Shown piece after piece: positions 31,352-39,305 of a DNA stretch of 64,000 bases. This stretch comes from Methylobacterium sp. NEAU K. Lineage in GTDB: Bacteria > Pseudomonadota > Alphaproteobacteria > Rhizobiales > Beijerinckiaceae. Every line of letters starts with the position of its first letter. The stretch's first letter is position 1. A program made the position numbers and the translations under genes. The notes below the pieces were generated by a model. That model was not told the DNA's origin, ran no database searches, and worked only from the letters and a program-made list of their open reading frames with translations. Location of the stretch: NCBI RefSeq assembly GCF_030700285.1, contig NZ_JAUYZJ010000028.1:1-64000 (forward strand). The letters are read 5' to 3'.

Positions 31352-32539
31352 ATGACCGACGCGGTGATCGTCTCGACCGCCCGCACGCCCATCGGCAAGG
31401 CCCATCGCGGCGCGCTGAACCTCACCCGCGGCGCCGACCTCGCCGCCCACGCCATCCGCGGCGCCCTGGATCGGGCGCGGCTTGAACCGGAAGCTGTGGA
31501 AGAGGTGGTGCTCGGCTGCGGCTATCCGGAGAACGCCACCGGCGGCAACGTCGCCCGGCACGCCGCCCTGGTGGCGGGGATCCCGGTGGACTCGGCGGGC
31601 GTCACGGTCTCGCGCTTCTGCGCCTCGGGCCTGGAGGCGATCGCCAGCGCGGCTCGGCGGATCATCCTCGACGGCGTGCCGGTGGCTGTGGCCGGCGGCG
31701 TCGAGTCGATCAGCCTCGTGCAGCCGAAGGTCCAGCGGGAACTCACCCGCAACGCGTGGCTGGAGGCCCACCTGCCGGCGATCTACATGCCGATGATCGA
31801 GACCGCCGACATCGTGGCGGAGCGCTACGGCATCTCCCGAGAGGCGCAGGACCGTTTCGCCCTGGAGAGCCAGCGCCGCACCGCCGCCGCGCAGGAACGC
31901 GGATTGTTCGACGACGAGATCGTCCCGATGAGCGCCCTGATGGCGGTGACCGACAAGGCCACCGGCGAGACCCGGGAGGTCGAGACTCGGCTCGCCAAGG
32001 ACGAGGGCAACCGGCCGGACACGACGCTCGACGGTCTCGCCAAGCTCAAGCCCGTGCGCGGGGAGGGGGCCTTCATCACGGCGGGCAATGCCAGCCAGCT
32101 CTCCGACGGGGCCTCGGCCAGCGTGCTGATGTCGGCCGACGAGGCGGCGCGGCGCGACCTCGAACCGCTCGGCATCTTCCGGGGCTTCGCCTCCGCCGGC
32201 TGCGGGCCGGACGAGATGGGCATCGGTCCGGTCTTCGCCGTCCCGCGACTCCTGGAGCGGCAGGGGCTGACGGTGGCCGATATCGACCTGTGGGAGCTGA
32301 ACGAGGCCTTCGCGTCCCAGTCGGTCTATTGCCGCGACACGCTCGGGATCGATCCGGACACGGTCAACGTCAACGGCGGCGCGATCGCGGTGGGCCATCC
32401 CTTCGGCATGTCGGGGGCGCGGCTCGTGGGCCACGCCCTGCTGGAGGGGCGCCGCCGCGGGTCGCGCTACGCCGTGGTGACGATGTGCGTGGCTGGCGGC
32501 CAGGGTTGCGCCGGCCTGTTCGAGATCGCGCGGAGCTGA
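31352..32539 (+). CDS. acetyl-CoA acyltransferase (thiolase, PimB-like)
   Basis: Cleaves 3-ketoacyl-CoA with CoA to release acetyl-CoA. It has 395 residues with all thiolase landmarks: nucleophile Cys90 in VSRFCASGLEAI, the ELNEAFASQS segment, the catalytic His in GHPFGMSGARL, and Cys379 in CVAGGQGCAG near the C-terminus. It starts 16 bases after the FadB-like gene with GGGAGG upstream and ends 4 bases before the first acyl-CoA dehydrogenase, so the plus arm is one operon. Confidence 0.92.
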   Translation: MTDAVIVSTARTPIGKAHRGALNLTRGADLAAHAIRGALDRARLEPEAVEEVVLGCGYPENATGGNVARHAALVAGIPVDSAGVTVSRFCASGLEAIASAARRIILDGVPVAVAGGVESISLVQPKVQRELTRNAWLEAHLPAIYMPMIETADIVAERYGISREAQDRFALESQRRTAAAQERGLFDDEIVPMSALMAVTDKATGETREVETRLAKDEGNRPDTTLDGLAKLKPVRGEGAFITAGNASQLSDGASASVLMSADEAARRDLEPLGIFRGFASAGCGPDEMGIGPVFAVPRLLERQGLTVADIDLWELNEAFASQSVYCRDTLGIDPDTVNVNGGAIAVGHPFGMSGARLVGHALLEGRRRGSRYAVVTMCVAGGQGCAGLFEIARS

Positions 32540-32543
32540 GACG

Positions 32544-33740
32544 ATGGACCTGCGCTTCACCGCCGACGAGATCGCGTTCCGCGACGAGGTCCGAACCTTT
32601 TGCCGGGAGCAGATTCCGGCCGAGATCCGCCGCAAGGTCTCTGAGGGACGCAGCCTCTCGAAGGAGGACTTCGTCACATCCCAGCGCATCCTCAATGCCA
32701 AGGGCTGGGCGGTGCCGCACTGGCCCGCCGAATGGGGCGGCCGGGATTGGACCCCGATCCAGCGCTACATCTATACGGAGGAGCTGTTCCAGGCGGCGGT
32801 GCCGCTGCCGCAGCAGTTCAACTGCTACATGTTCGGCCCGGTGCTGGCGACCTTCGGGCGGCAGGACCAGAAGGAACGCTTCCTGGCCCGCGCCGCCAAT
32901 CTCGACGATTGGTGGTGCCAGGGGTTCTCCGAGCCGGGGGCCGGCTCCGACCTCGCCTCGCTGAAGACGAAGGCGGTGCGCGACGGTGACCACTACGTCG
33001 TGGACGGCCAGAAGACCTGGACGACGCTAGGCCAGCACGCCGACTGGATCTTCTGCCTCGTCCGCACCGACTTCGAGGCCAAGAAGCAGCGCGGCATCTC
33101 CTTCCTGCTGATCGACATGAAGTCGCCCGGCATCACCGTGCGCCCGATCATCACCCTGGAGGGCCGGCACGAGGTCAACGAGGTCTTCTTCGACGCGGTG
33201 CGCGTGCCGGTCGAGAACCTCGTCGGCGACGAGAACCGGGGCTGGGACTACGCCAAGTTCCTGCTCGCCAACGAGCGCACCGGAATCGCCCGGATCGGCC
33301 TCACCAAGGAGCGGATCGCCCGCATCAAGCGCCTCGCCCGGGAGATGCCGGCCGGGTCCGGCACGATGTGGGACGACCGCGATTTCCGCGGCCGGGTCGC
33401 GGAGGTCGAGGTCGAGCTGAAGGCGCTGGAGATCACCCAGATGCGGGTGGCGGCCAAGCAGGGCAGGGCGGATTCGGTGGAGCCCGACCCCGCCTCCTCG
33501 CTCCTCAAGATTCGCGGCTCGCAGCTCCAGCAGGCGGCGACCGAATTACTGGTTGAGCTCGCCGGTCCGTTCGCCCTGGCGGCGCCGTCGCGTGGGGCTG
33601 GGGCCAACAACCTGCCCGGCGGCTTCGACTGGGTCGACGCGGCGGCCCCGAGCTACTTCAACAACCGCAAGGTCTCGATCTACGGCGGCTCGAACGAGAT
33701 CCAGCACAACGTCATCGCCAAGGGGATCCTGGGGTTGTGA
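32544..33740 (+). CDS. acyl-CoA dehydrogenase, PimC-like (large subunit type)
   Basis: FAD enzyme that introduces the alpha-beta double bond in acyl-CoA. Its 398 residues closely follow the pimeloyl-CoA dehydrogenase large-subunit pattern: DEVRTFCREQIP, GWAVPHWPAEWGG, WWCQGFSEPGAGSDLASL, DGQKTWTTLGQHADW and GGSNEIQHNVIAKGILG. The YEG motif that carries the catalytic Glu in MCAD-type enzymes reads YGG here. This is typical of subunits that work in heteromeric alpha2beta2 dehydrogenases, and the second dehydrogenase gene downstream is the likely partner. Confidence 0.88.
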   Translation: MDLRFTADEIAFRDEVRTFCREQIPAEIRRKVSEGRSLSKEDFVTSQRILNAKGWAVPHWPAEWGGRDWTPIQRYIYTEELFQAAVPLPQQFNCYMFGPVLATFGRQDQKERFLARAANLDDWWCQGFSEPGAGSDLASLKTKAVRDGDHYVVDGQKTWTTLGQHADWIFCLVRTDFEAKKQRGISFLLIDMKSPGITVRPIITLEGRHEVNEVFFDAVRVPVENLVGDENRGWDYAKFLLANERTGIARIGLTKERIARIKRLAREMPAGSGTMWDDRDFRGRVAEVEVELKALEITQMRVAAKQGRADSVEPDPASSLLKIRGSQLQQAATELLVELAGPFALAAPSRGAGANNLPGGFDWVDAAAPSYFNNRKVSIYGGSNEIQHNVIAKGILGL

Positions 33741-33998
33741 GGGATCGCCCCCTCCCGGGGGCGATCGCATGGCATGCGTGCTTTCAAAAACACTGTCGTC
33801 GCTCAGAGCTATCCTTCGATCGGCGACGCGACGTCGGCCGTCTAACGCACCGTGGCATTCCGGTGCGCCGCAGGCGGGCCCGGGACGGCAAGGCGGGTGT
33901 TCGGATCTCGGTACAACTCCCACGACCCGCGGGAGACTGATGTTTCCATCTGCGATGGCCTTGCCCGCAAAGGGGAGGCGAGGGGAGAGGAACGCGAC

Positions 33999-35153
33999 AT
34001 GGATTTCGACCTGAACGAGGACCAGTCGCTGCTGCGCGACAGCGTCGAGCGGCTGGCCGCCGACCTGTACCCGTCCCTGGAGAGCCGGCAGGGCCGGCTG
34101 AAGGCGCCGCTCGGCTTCCCCGAGGCGGGCTGGAAAGCCCTCGCCGAACTCGGCGTGACCGGCCTGCCCTTCTCGGAGGCGGAGGGCGGGCTCGGCGGCG
34201 GCCCGGTGGAGACCATGCTGGTGATGGAGGCGGTGGGCCGCAACCTCGTGGTCGAGCCCCTCTTCGCGAGCCTCGTGCTCGGCTCGACGGCGCTGCGACT
34301 CGGCGGCAGCCCGGCGCAGAAGGAGCGCCTCGTCCCGGGCCTGATCGCCGGGGATCTTCGCCTGACCCTCGCCCATACCGAGCGTCAGTCCCGCTACGAC
34401 CTCGAGGACGTGGCGACCACGGCCCGGCGCTCCGGCGACGGCTTCGTCCTGAGCGGGGCCAAGTGCGTCGTGCCCAATGCCGACGCGGCGGGCCTGTTGG
34501 TGGTATCGGCCCGGGTCTCCGGGGAGCGGCGCGACCCGCACGGGATCGGCCTGTTCCTGGTGCCGGCGGATGCCGAGGGCGTCGCGATCGAGGCCTATCC
34601 GACCCAGGACGGGGGCCGGGCCGCGGAAGTCTCGTTCTCGGAGGTTCGGCTCCCGGCCGATGCGGCTCTGGGCGACCCCGAGGCCGGCCTGCCGCACCTC
34701 GAGCGGGTGGTGGAGCACGGGATCGCGGCCCTGGCCGCCGAGGCGGTGGGCTCCATGGACGCGCTCCACAGGCTCACGGTGGAGTATCTCAAGACGCGCA
34801 AGCAGTTCGGGGTCAGCGTCGGCTCGTTCCAGGCCCTGCAGCACCGGTCCGTGGACATGCTGATCCAGCTCGAGCAGGCCCGCTCGATGGCGATCTATGG
34901 CGCCATGATGGTGGAGGCGGAAGATCCGCGCGCGCGGGCGGCGGCCCTGTCGGCCGTGAAGGTGCAGATCAACAAGGCCTGCCGCTTCGTCGGCCAGGAG
35001 GCGGTCCAGCTCCACGGCGGCATCGGCATGACCATGGAGTATGTCGGCGCCCACCATTTCAAGCGGCTCGCCATGATCGAGTACCAGCTCGGCGACACCG
35101 CCCATCACCTGCGCCGGATCACCCAGGAGGAGAACGGGCTGCTGGCGGCGTGA
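33999..35153 (+). CDS. acyl-CoA dehydrogenase, PimD-like (small subunit type)
   Basis: Partner acyl-CoA dehydrogenase of 384 residues. It starts MDFDLNEDQSLLRDSVERL, has DAVGRN-like EAVGRNLVVEPLFASLVLG, FVLSGAKCVVPNADAA in the middle domain and the C-terminal QLHGGIGMTMEYVGAHHFKR typical of the short partner chain in heteromeric enzymes. It is 258 bases after the PimC-like gene, a longer gap than elsewhere in the operon. The ATG at 33999 follows GAGGGGAGAGG. The gap itself holds no gene I can support. Confidence 0.87.
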   Translation: MDFDLNEDQSLLRDSVERLAADLYPSLESRQGRLKAPLGFPEAGWKALAELGVTGLPFSEAEGGLGGGPVETMLVMEAVGRNLVVEPLFASLVLGSTALRLGGSPAQKERLVPGLIAGDLRLTLAHTERQSRYDLEDVATTARRSGDGFVLSGAKCVVPNADAAGLLVVSARVSGERRDPHGIGLFLVPADAEGVAIEAYPTQDGGRAAEVSFSEVRLPADAALGDPEAGLPHLERVVEHGIAALAAEAVGSMDALHRLTVEYLKTRKQFGVSVGSFQALQHRSVDMLIQLEQARSMAIYGAMMVEAEDPRARAAALSAVKVQINKACRFVGQEAVQLHGGIGMTMEYVGAHHFKRLAMIEYQLGDTAHHLRRITQEENGLLAA

Positions 35154-35459
35154 GAGGGGGGATTCTCGCCACCCGATCCACCGCCTCAGGATGATGCGGG
35201 GTGTGGTTCGGATGAGCGTTGCGCGGCCCTGCGTTTGGCCAGCATCAGCACCCCGCCCCGGTCGCCGCGGATCAGAGCGCCTTTCTCGGCGGGGCTCCAA
35301 TCCTCGTAGCGCCGCTCGGCCGCGCGCGCTCACGGTCCGACTCATCCCGTAGCGGGACGCCGAGCTTAGCGCATCGTACCGCGCGTCCTACCCTTGACCT
35401 CATCCTGAAGGGGGCCCTCAGGATGAGGGGAGATCGGGATCGGGTGTTGGCCCAGGAAA
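35154..35459. other. 306-base convergent intergenic region with a possible gene remnant
   Basis: It lies between the plus-strand dehydrogenase and the minus-strand TPR gene. On the minus strand, 35183-35330 can be read as a protein-like tail (RRYEDWSPAEKGALIRGDRG, then GVLMLAKRRAAQ) ending in TGA. The frame is closed by a stop just upstream, and a one-base shift near 35325 would join it to the segment LGVPLRDESDRERA. This may be a frameshifted fragment or chance. A palindromic repeat occupies 35398-35428. Confidence 0.35.
35398..35428. repeat. palindromic repeat, REP-like or bidirectional terminator
   Basis: Perfect 11-base arms CCTCATCCTGA and TCAGGATGAGG with a 9-base GC-rich loop. A half copy (CCTCAGGATGA) occurs at about 35185. 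No T-tract is present. It lies between convergent genes. Confidence 0.55.
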
Positions 35460-36332
35460 TCAGTTGAACAGCGAGCCCACGCCGCCCTGAACGCGGCCGA
35501 GGCCCGCCCGCGCGACGGCGTTGTTGGGGTCGATCGTCGAGGCGCGCTGGTAGTTGTCGAGCGCCTCCTTGCGCTGGCCCGATTTCTCGTAGGCGAGGCC
35601 TCGGTAGGCCCAGGACGTGGCGTCCTTGTTGTTGACGTTGAGCGCCGCGTTGTAGTCCTCGATCGCCTTCGGATACTGGTTCGTGGCGATCAGGCTCTGA
35701 CCCCGGGCCGCATAGGGCGCCGCCACGAACGGGTTGCGGTCGATCGCGGCGTCGAAATCGGCGATGGCCTGGGTGTCCTGACCCTGCTTCTGCCGCACGA
35801 GGCCGCGGGCATGGTAGGCCTCGGCCGATTCGGGCATCAGCCGGATCGCGACGTTGAGGTCGGCGAGCGCCGGGTCGAGATTGCCCTGCGCGCGCTCGAC
35901 ATTGGCGCGCCCGATGTAGGCCGGGCCGTAATTCGGGTCGATGCTGATCGCCTTGCTGAAATCCTGGAGCGCGGCTGCGTCGCGGCCGATCTGCCGCTCC
36001 GCGAGGGCGCGGTTGTTGTAGGCCGAACCCGAGTTCGGGTCGATCTGCACGGCCTTGGTGAAGTCCGCGATGGCGTCGTTGAACTGGCCGGCGCGGGCAT
36101 AGGCGGCGCCGCGGGTGTTGAAGGCGGCGGCGTCGTTCGGATTGCGCTGCACGACCTCGGTGAGGGAAGCGATGTTGACGTTGGTGGCGCCCGTGGTGTC
36201 CGTCTCCAGCACCGCGTATTGCCGCGGGCCGGCGGCACTGCCGACGGTCTCGCAGCCCGCCAGTGCCGCGGCCGAGAGCGAGGCCGCGCCGATCAGCGCC
36301 ATCTTCAGTGCCAGCCTGTTGCGTACGATCAT
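35460..36332 (-). CDS. tetratricopeptide-repeat lipoprotein
   Basis: A 290-residue exported lipoprotein. The signal ends LAGC near residue 27 (MIVRNRLALKMALIGAAS start). From about residue 60 to 285 there are six or seven TPR units with the pattern A....RG.AY...G....AI.DF..AI..DP. TPR lipoproteins of this type act as scaffolds in the envelope, comparable to NlpI in E. coli, but no partner is evident here. The ATG at 36332 is chosen because it starts the signal sequence; the frame stays open 96 codons further upstream without homology. Confidence 0.87.
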   Translation of the reverse strand: MIVRNRLALKMALIGAASLSAAALAGCETVGSAAGPRQYAVLETDTTGATNVNIASLTEVVQRNPNDAAAFNTRGAAYARAGQFNDAIADFTKAVQIDPNSGSAYNNRALAERQIGRDAAALQDFSKAISIDPNYGPAYIGRANVERAQGNLDPALADLNVAIRLMPESAEAYHARGLVRQKQGQDTQAIADFDAAIDRNPFVAAPYAARGQSLIATNQYPKAIEDYNAALNVNNKDATSWAYRGLAYEKSGQRKEALDNYQRASTIDPNNAVARAGLGRVQGGVGSLFN

Positions 36333-36683
36333 CGCCCCACTCTCCCCGGGGCTCGGCCCGCATCCGGCGCACCCACCCCGCCCTCGAATTCCAAGTCGTC
36401 CCGCCCGCACCGCGCCCCGGGCCCTGTCTCCGGGGGCACCGTCGCGCATCGCGGTGAATGCCGGCTTAAGACGCGGCCGCTCGCGAGCCATCCCGTCGTC
36501 CGTCCCGGCAGGACAAGGGCGGCGCGGACGGAATCGATCGACGGTGTTCGTGCCGGCCGCGACTTGGTGGAAGCGGCGGGATGTGGCGAAGGTATGGCTC
36601 GATGCCGCGCCGGACCCCATCGCGGGGTCCGGCGCGCGCGCGGTGGCGCAGGTGTGTTCCCGAAGCCGCAGCGCCGGGCCCGT
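36333..36683. other. 351-base gap between the TPR gene and purK
   Basis: No gene is supported here. It contains the purK 3' end hairpin at 36607-36635 and should hold the promoter of the TPR gene, though I see no defensible -35/-10 pair. Confidence 0.4.
36607..36635. terminator. strong hairpin downstream of purK
   Basis: Perfect 12-base arms GCGCCGGACCCC/GGGGTCCGGCGC around a 5-base loop, about 50 bases after the purK stop. No T-tract follows on the minus strand, so termination is only likely, not certain. Confidence 0.5.
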
Positions 36684-37793
36684 TCAGGCCCCTGCTGAAC
36701 CCCCGAGCCGCGTGACGTGCCCCATCTTGCGGCCGGGCCGCGCCTCGCCCTTGCCGTAGAGATGCAGATGGGCGCCGGGCTCGGCCAGCAGCGCGCGCCA
36801 GTCGTCGGCCTGGGCGCCGATCAGGTTGCGCATCTCGACCGAAAGGCCCCCGACCCGGGCGGGGTCGCCCAGCGGCCAGCCGCAGACCGCCCGGACATGC
36901 TGGGCGAATTGCGAGGTCAGCGCCCCCTCGATGGTCCAGTGGCCGGAATTGTGCACCCGCGGCGCGATCTCGTTGACCACGAGGCTCTCGGCGCCGTCCG
37001 CGCGCACCAGGAACATCTCCACTGCGAGCACGCCGACATAGCCCAGCGCGTCGGCGATCCGCTTGGTGATGTCGAGGGCGGCGCGGGCGGTCTCCGGGGT
37101 CAGGCCCGGGGCCGGGACCCGGGTCAGCGCCAGGATGTGGTCGCGGTGCTCGTTCTCGCACAGGTCGAAGGCCGCGAAGCTGCCGTCCCGGCCGCGGGCG
37201 GCCACCACCGAGACTTCGCGCTCGAACGGCACGAAGCCCTCCAGGATCAGCGGCGCGCCGCCGAACTCGGCGAAGAGCGCGTTGCGGTCGCCCTCGGCCC
37301 GCGCGCGCAGGATCCGCTGGCCCTTGCCGTCATAGCCGAACCGGCGGGTCTTGAGCACAGCCGGCAGGCCGAGCGCCTCGATCGCCCGGTCGAGGTCGTC
37401 CGGCGTGTCGACCGCCCGGAACGGCGCGGTCGGAATGCCCAACCCGTTGATGAAGTCCTTCTCGGACAGGCGGTCCTGCGTGGTGGACAGCGCCTCAGCG
37501 TTCGGGTGCAGCGGGGCGTGCCGGGCCAGGATGTCGGCGGTGGCGCGCGGGATGTTCTCGAACTCGTAGGTGACCGCGTCGACGCTCTGCGCGAAGGCCG
37601 CCAGCGCCTCCGCATCGTCGTAGGCCGCGCAGGTCGTCCGGGCGGCCACGTCGAAGGCGGGACTGTCCTGGTCGGGCGCGTAGACGTGGCTCTTGAGCCC
37701 GTAATTCGCCGCGGCGAGCGCGATCATGCGCCCGAGTTGGCCGCCGCCGACGATGCCGAGGGTGGAGCCGGGGCCGAGAATCCTGTCCGTCAC
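36684..37793 (-). CDS. purK: N5-carboxyaminoimidazole ribonucleotide synthase
   Basis: ATP-grasp enzyme of purine synthesis that carboxylates AIR with bicarbonate to N5-CAIR. It has 369 residues with the N-terminal PreATP-grasp motif GIVGGGQLGRMIALAA, VTYEFENIP, KTRRFGYDGKGQ for ATP binding and NEIAPRVHNSGHWTIEGA near the active site. It starts with GTG at 37793, which overlaps the purE stop by four bases, so purE-purK is a translationally coupled pair. Confidence 0.96.
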   Translation of the reverse strand: MTDRILGPGSTLGIVGGGQLGRMIALAAANYGLKSHVYAPDQDSPAFDVAARTTCAAYDDAEALAAFAQSVDAVTYEFENIPRATADILARHAPLHPNAEALSTTQDRLSEKDFINGLGIPTAPFRAVDTPDDLDRAIEALGLPAVLKTRRFGYDGKGQRILRARAEGDRNALFAEFGGAPLILEGFVPFEREVSVVAARGRDGSFAAFDLCENEHRDHILALTRVPAPGLTPETARAALDITKRIADALGYVGVLAVEMFLVRADGAESLVVNEIAPRVHNSGHWTIEGALTSQFAQHVRAVCGWPLGDPARVGGLSVEMRNLIGAQADDWRALLAEPGAHLHLYGKGEARPGRKMGHVTRLGGSAGA

Positions 37794-38287
37794 GCGTTCG
37801 CTTCCGTCTCCGGCCGTTCGGCCACCGCGCCGGTCTGGGCCGCGCGCCACGCATCGAGGCGCTCCGCCAGGCCCGGGTCGGAGAGCGCCAGCACCGCGAC
37901 CGCCAGGAGGGCCGCGTTGACCGCTCCGGCCCGGCCGATCGCCAGAGTCCCCACCGGGATGCCCGCCGGCATCTGGACGATGGAGAGCAGGCTGTCCTGG
38001 CCGGACAGGGCCTTGGATTCCACCGGCACGCCGAAGACCGGCAGGCGGGTCATCGCGGCGGCCATGCCGGGCAGGTGCGCCGCCCCGCCGGCGCCGGCGA
38101 TCACCACCTTGAGCCCGGCCGCCACCGCGCCCCGGGCGAAGGCGACGAGACGGTCGGGCGTGCGGTGGGCCGAGACGATCCGGGCGTCGTAGGGCACGCC
38201 GAGAGCCTCGAGCGTCTCCGCGGCATGCCGCATGGTCGCCCAGTCGGATTGGCTGCCCATGATGATCGCGACCGGAGGCGCCGACAT
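37790..38287 (-). CDS. purE: N5-carboxyaminoimidazole ribonucleotide mutase
   Basis: Class I PurE that converts N5-CAIR to CAIR, the step after PurK. It has 165 residues and shows IIMGSQSDWATM at the N-terminus, RIVSAHRTPDRL in the middle with the catalytic His, and GAGGAAHLPGMAAA and GIPVGTLAIG for substrate binding. ATG at 38287 puts the conserved strand at the start. Confidence 0.96.
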   Translation of the reverse strand: MSAPPVAIIMGSQSDWATMRHAAETLEALGVPYDARIVSAHRTPDRLVAFARGAVAAGLKVVIAGAGGAAHLPGMAAAMTRLPVFGVPVESKALSGQDSLLSIVQMPAGIPVGTLAIGRAGAVNAALLAVAVLALSDPGLAERLDAWRAAQTGAVAERPETEANA

Positions 38288-38365
38288 CGTTTGTCCCGGC
38301 AAAAGAGGCCGCTTACAGGCGGGGCGGGCCGGCGGCAAGGCGCGCCCCCGGGGCGTCCACCGACA

Positions 38366-38584
38366 TCAGGCGATGATGTCCGGGGTGAGCGCGTCCTCGA
38401 TGTGGAAGATCCGGTCGCGCAGCGTCAGCTTGCGCTTCTTGAGGCGCTGGATCTGGAGCTGGTCCCCCGCAATGCTGCACTCCAGCGCCTCGATGGCGCC
38501 GTCGAGGTCCCGATGCTCCTCGCGCAACCGGCCCAGTTCGGCCAGGAGGTCCGACTGCGTGCTCTCACCCGACTCGTCCGCCAT
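38366..38584 (-). CDS. DUF465 (YdcH-like) small coiled-coil protein
   Basis: A 72-residue helical protein. The C-terminal half IQRLKKRKLTLRDRIFHIED is the DUF465 signature (L..RKL.L.D.I..L). The start at 38584 (MADESGES) has AGGTGA upstream; an earlier ATG at 38626 is possible. The function of the family is unknown. A paralogue is divergently encoded 172 bases away. Confidence 0.8.
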   Translation of the reverse strand: MADESGESTQSDLLAELGRLREEHRDLDGAIEALECSIAGDQLQIQRLKKRKLTLRDRIFHIEDALTPDIIA

Positions 38585-38756
38585 CGTCACCTGCGGGACC
38601 GAAGACCGTTCAATGCCGAGGAGCATGCGTTACGCCCCCGCCCGGGACAAGCCGCCCGGCAAGCATTCGTGAGGCTTAGCCAGAGAAAACGCTTCGACAG
38701 CTGCGGCCTCCTGTGCCAGTCTCGGTGTGTCGGAACGATGACAGGAGATTCGACTC

Positions 38757-38939
38757 ATGTCGCTGCAGACGCATCTGAGCCAACTCGCCCGGAAGCACGA
38801 AGCCCTCGAGCGCGAGATTCAGGAAGCGATCCACAGGCCTTCGGCGAACGACCTTCACATCGCCGAACTGAAGCGACGGAAACTCCTTCTCAAGGACCAG
38901 ATCAACAGGCTGCAGGCGGGCAGCGATACGCTGCACTGA
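38757..38939 (+). CDS. DUF465 (YdcH-like) small coiled-coil protein, paralogue
   Basis: A 60-residue protein, MSLQTHLSQLARKHEALERE at the start and IAELKRRKLLLKDQINRLQ as the family signature. AGGAGA precedes the ATG at good distance. It shares the promoter region with the minus-strand DUF465 gene. Role unknown. Confidence 0.82.
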   Translation: MSLQTHLSQLARKHEALEREIQEAIHRPSANDLHIAELKRRKLLLKDQINRLQAGSDTLH

Positions 38940-39305
38940 GCCGCCCCTGAGACGTCCCCGGACGTAACGATACGAACATGACGAGAGTCGCCGCGTCGGC
39001 GCGTCCGATGCGGCGGCTTGCACCGATCCGTTTGATCCGAAGTCCGGGCCGAAGTGACCGTCGGACCCTGTTCGATCCCTGCCCGACGGCCGGCGAGACT
39101 TCGGCACACCCACCCGCGCCCTCTTCCTGACGCGCCCCGAAGCACTTCGCGCGTGCGGTCGCCTGCGGGCAGGGAAGGTTCCAGGCGCGACAGCCCCTTG
39201 CGGCCGACCGTAGCCGCCCGCGATAAACCCGCCTCCCTCCCGCGGAAGAATGGGCTAATCTGCGCGTGGTGCCGCCGAAGAGCGGTCCGCGAGGAAGCGC
39301 CAACG
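38940..39305. other. 366-base gap upstream of prpE
   Basis: I see no gene, RNA or clear promoter in this stretch. Open frames crossing it have atypical composition and no motif. It should include the prpE promoter. Confidence 0.4.
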
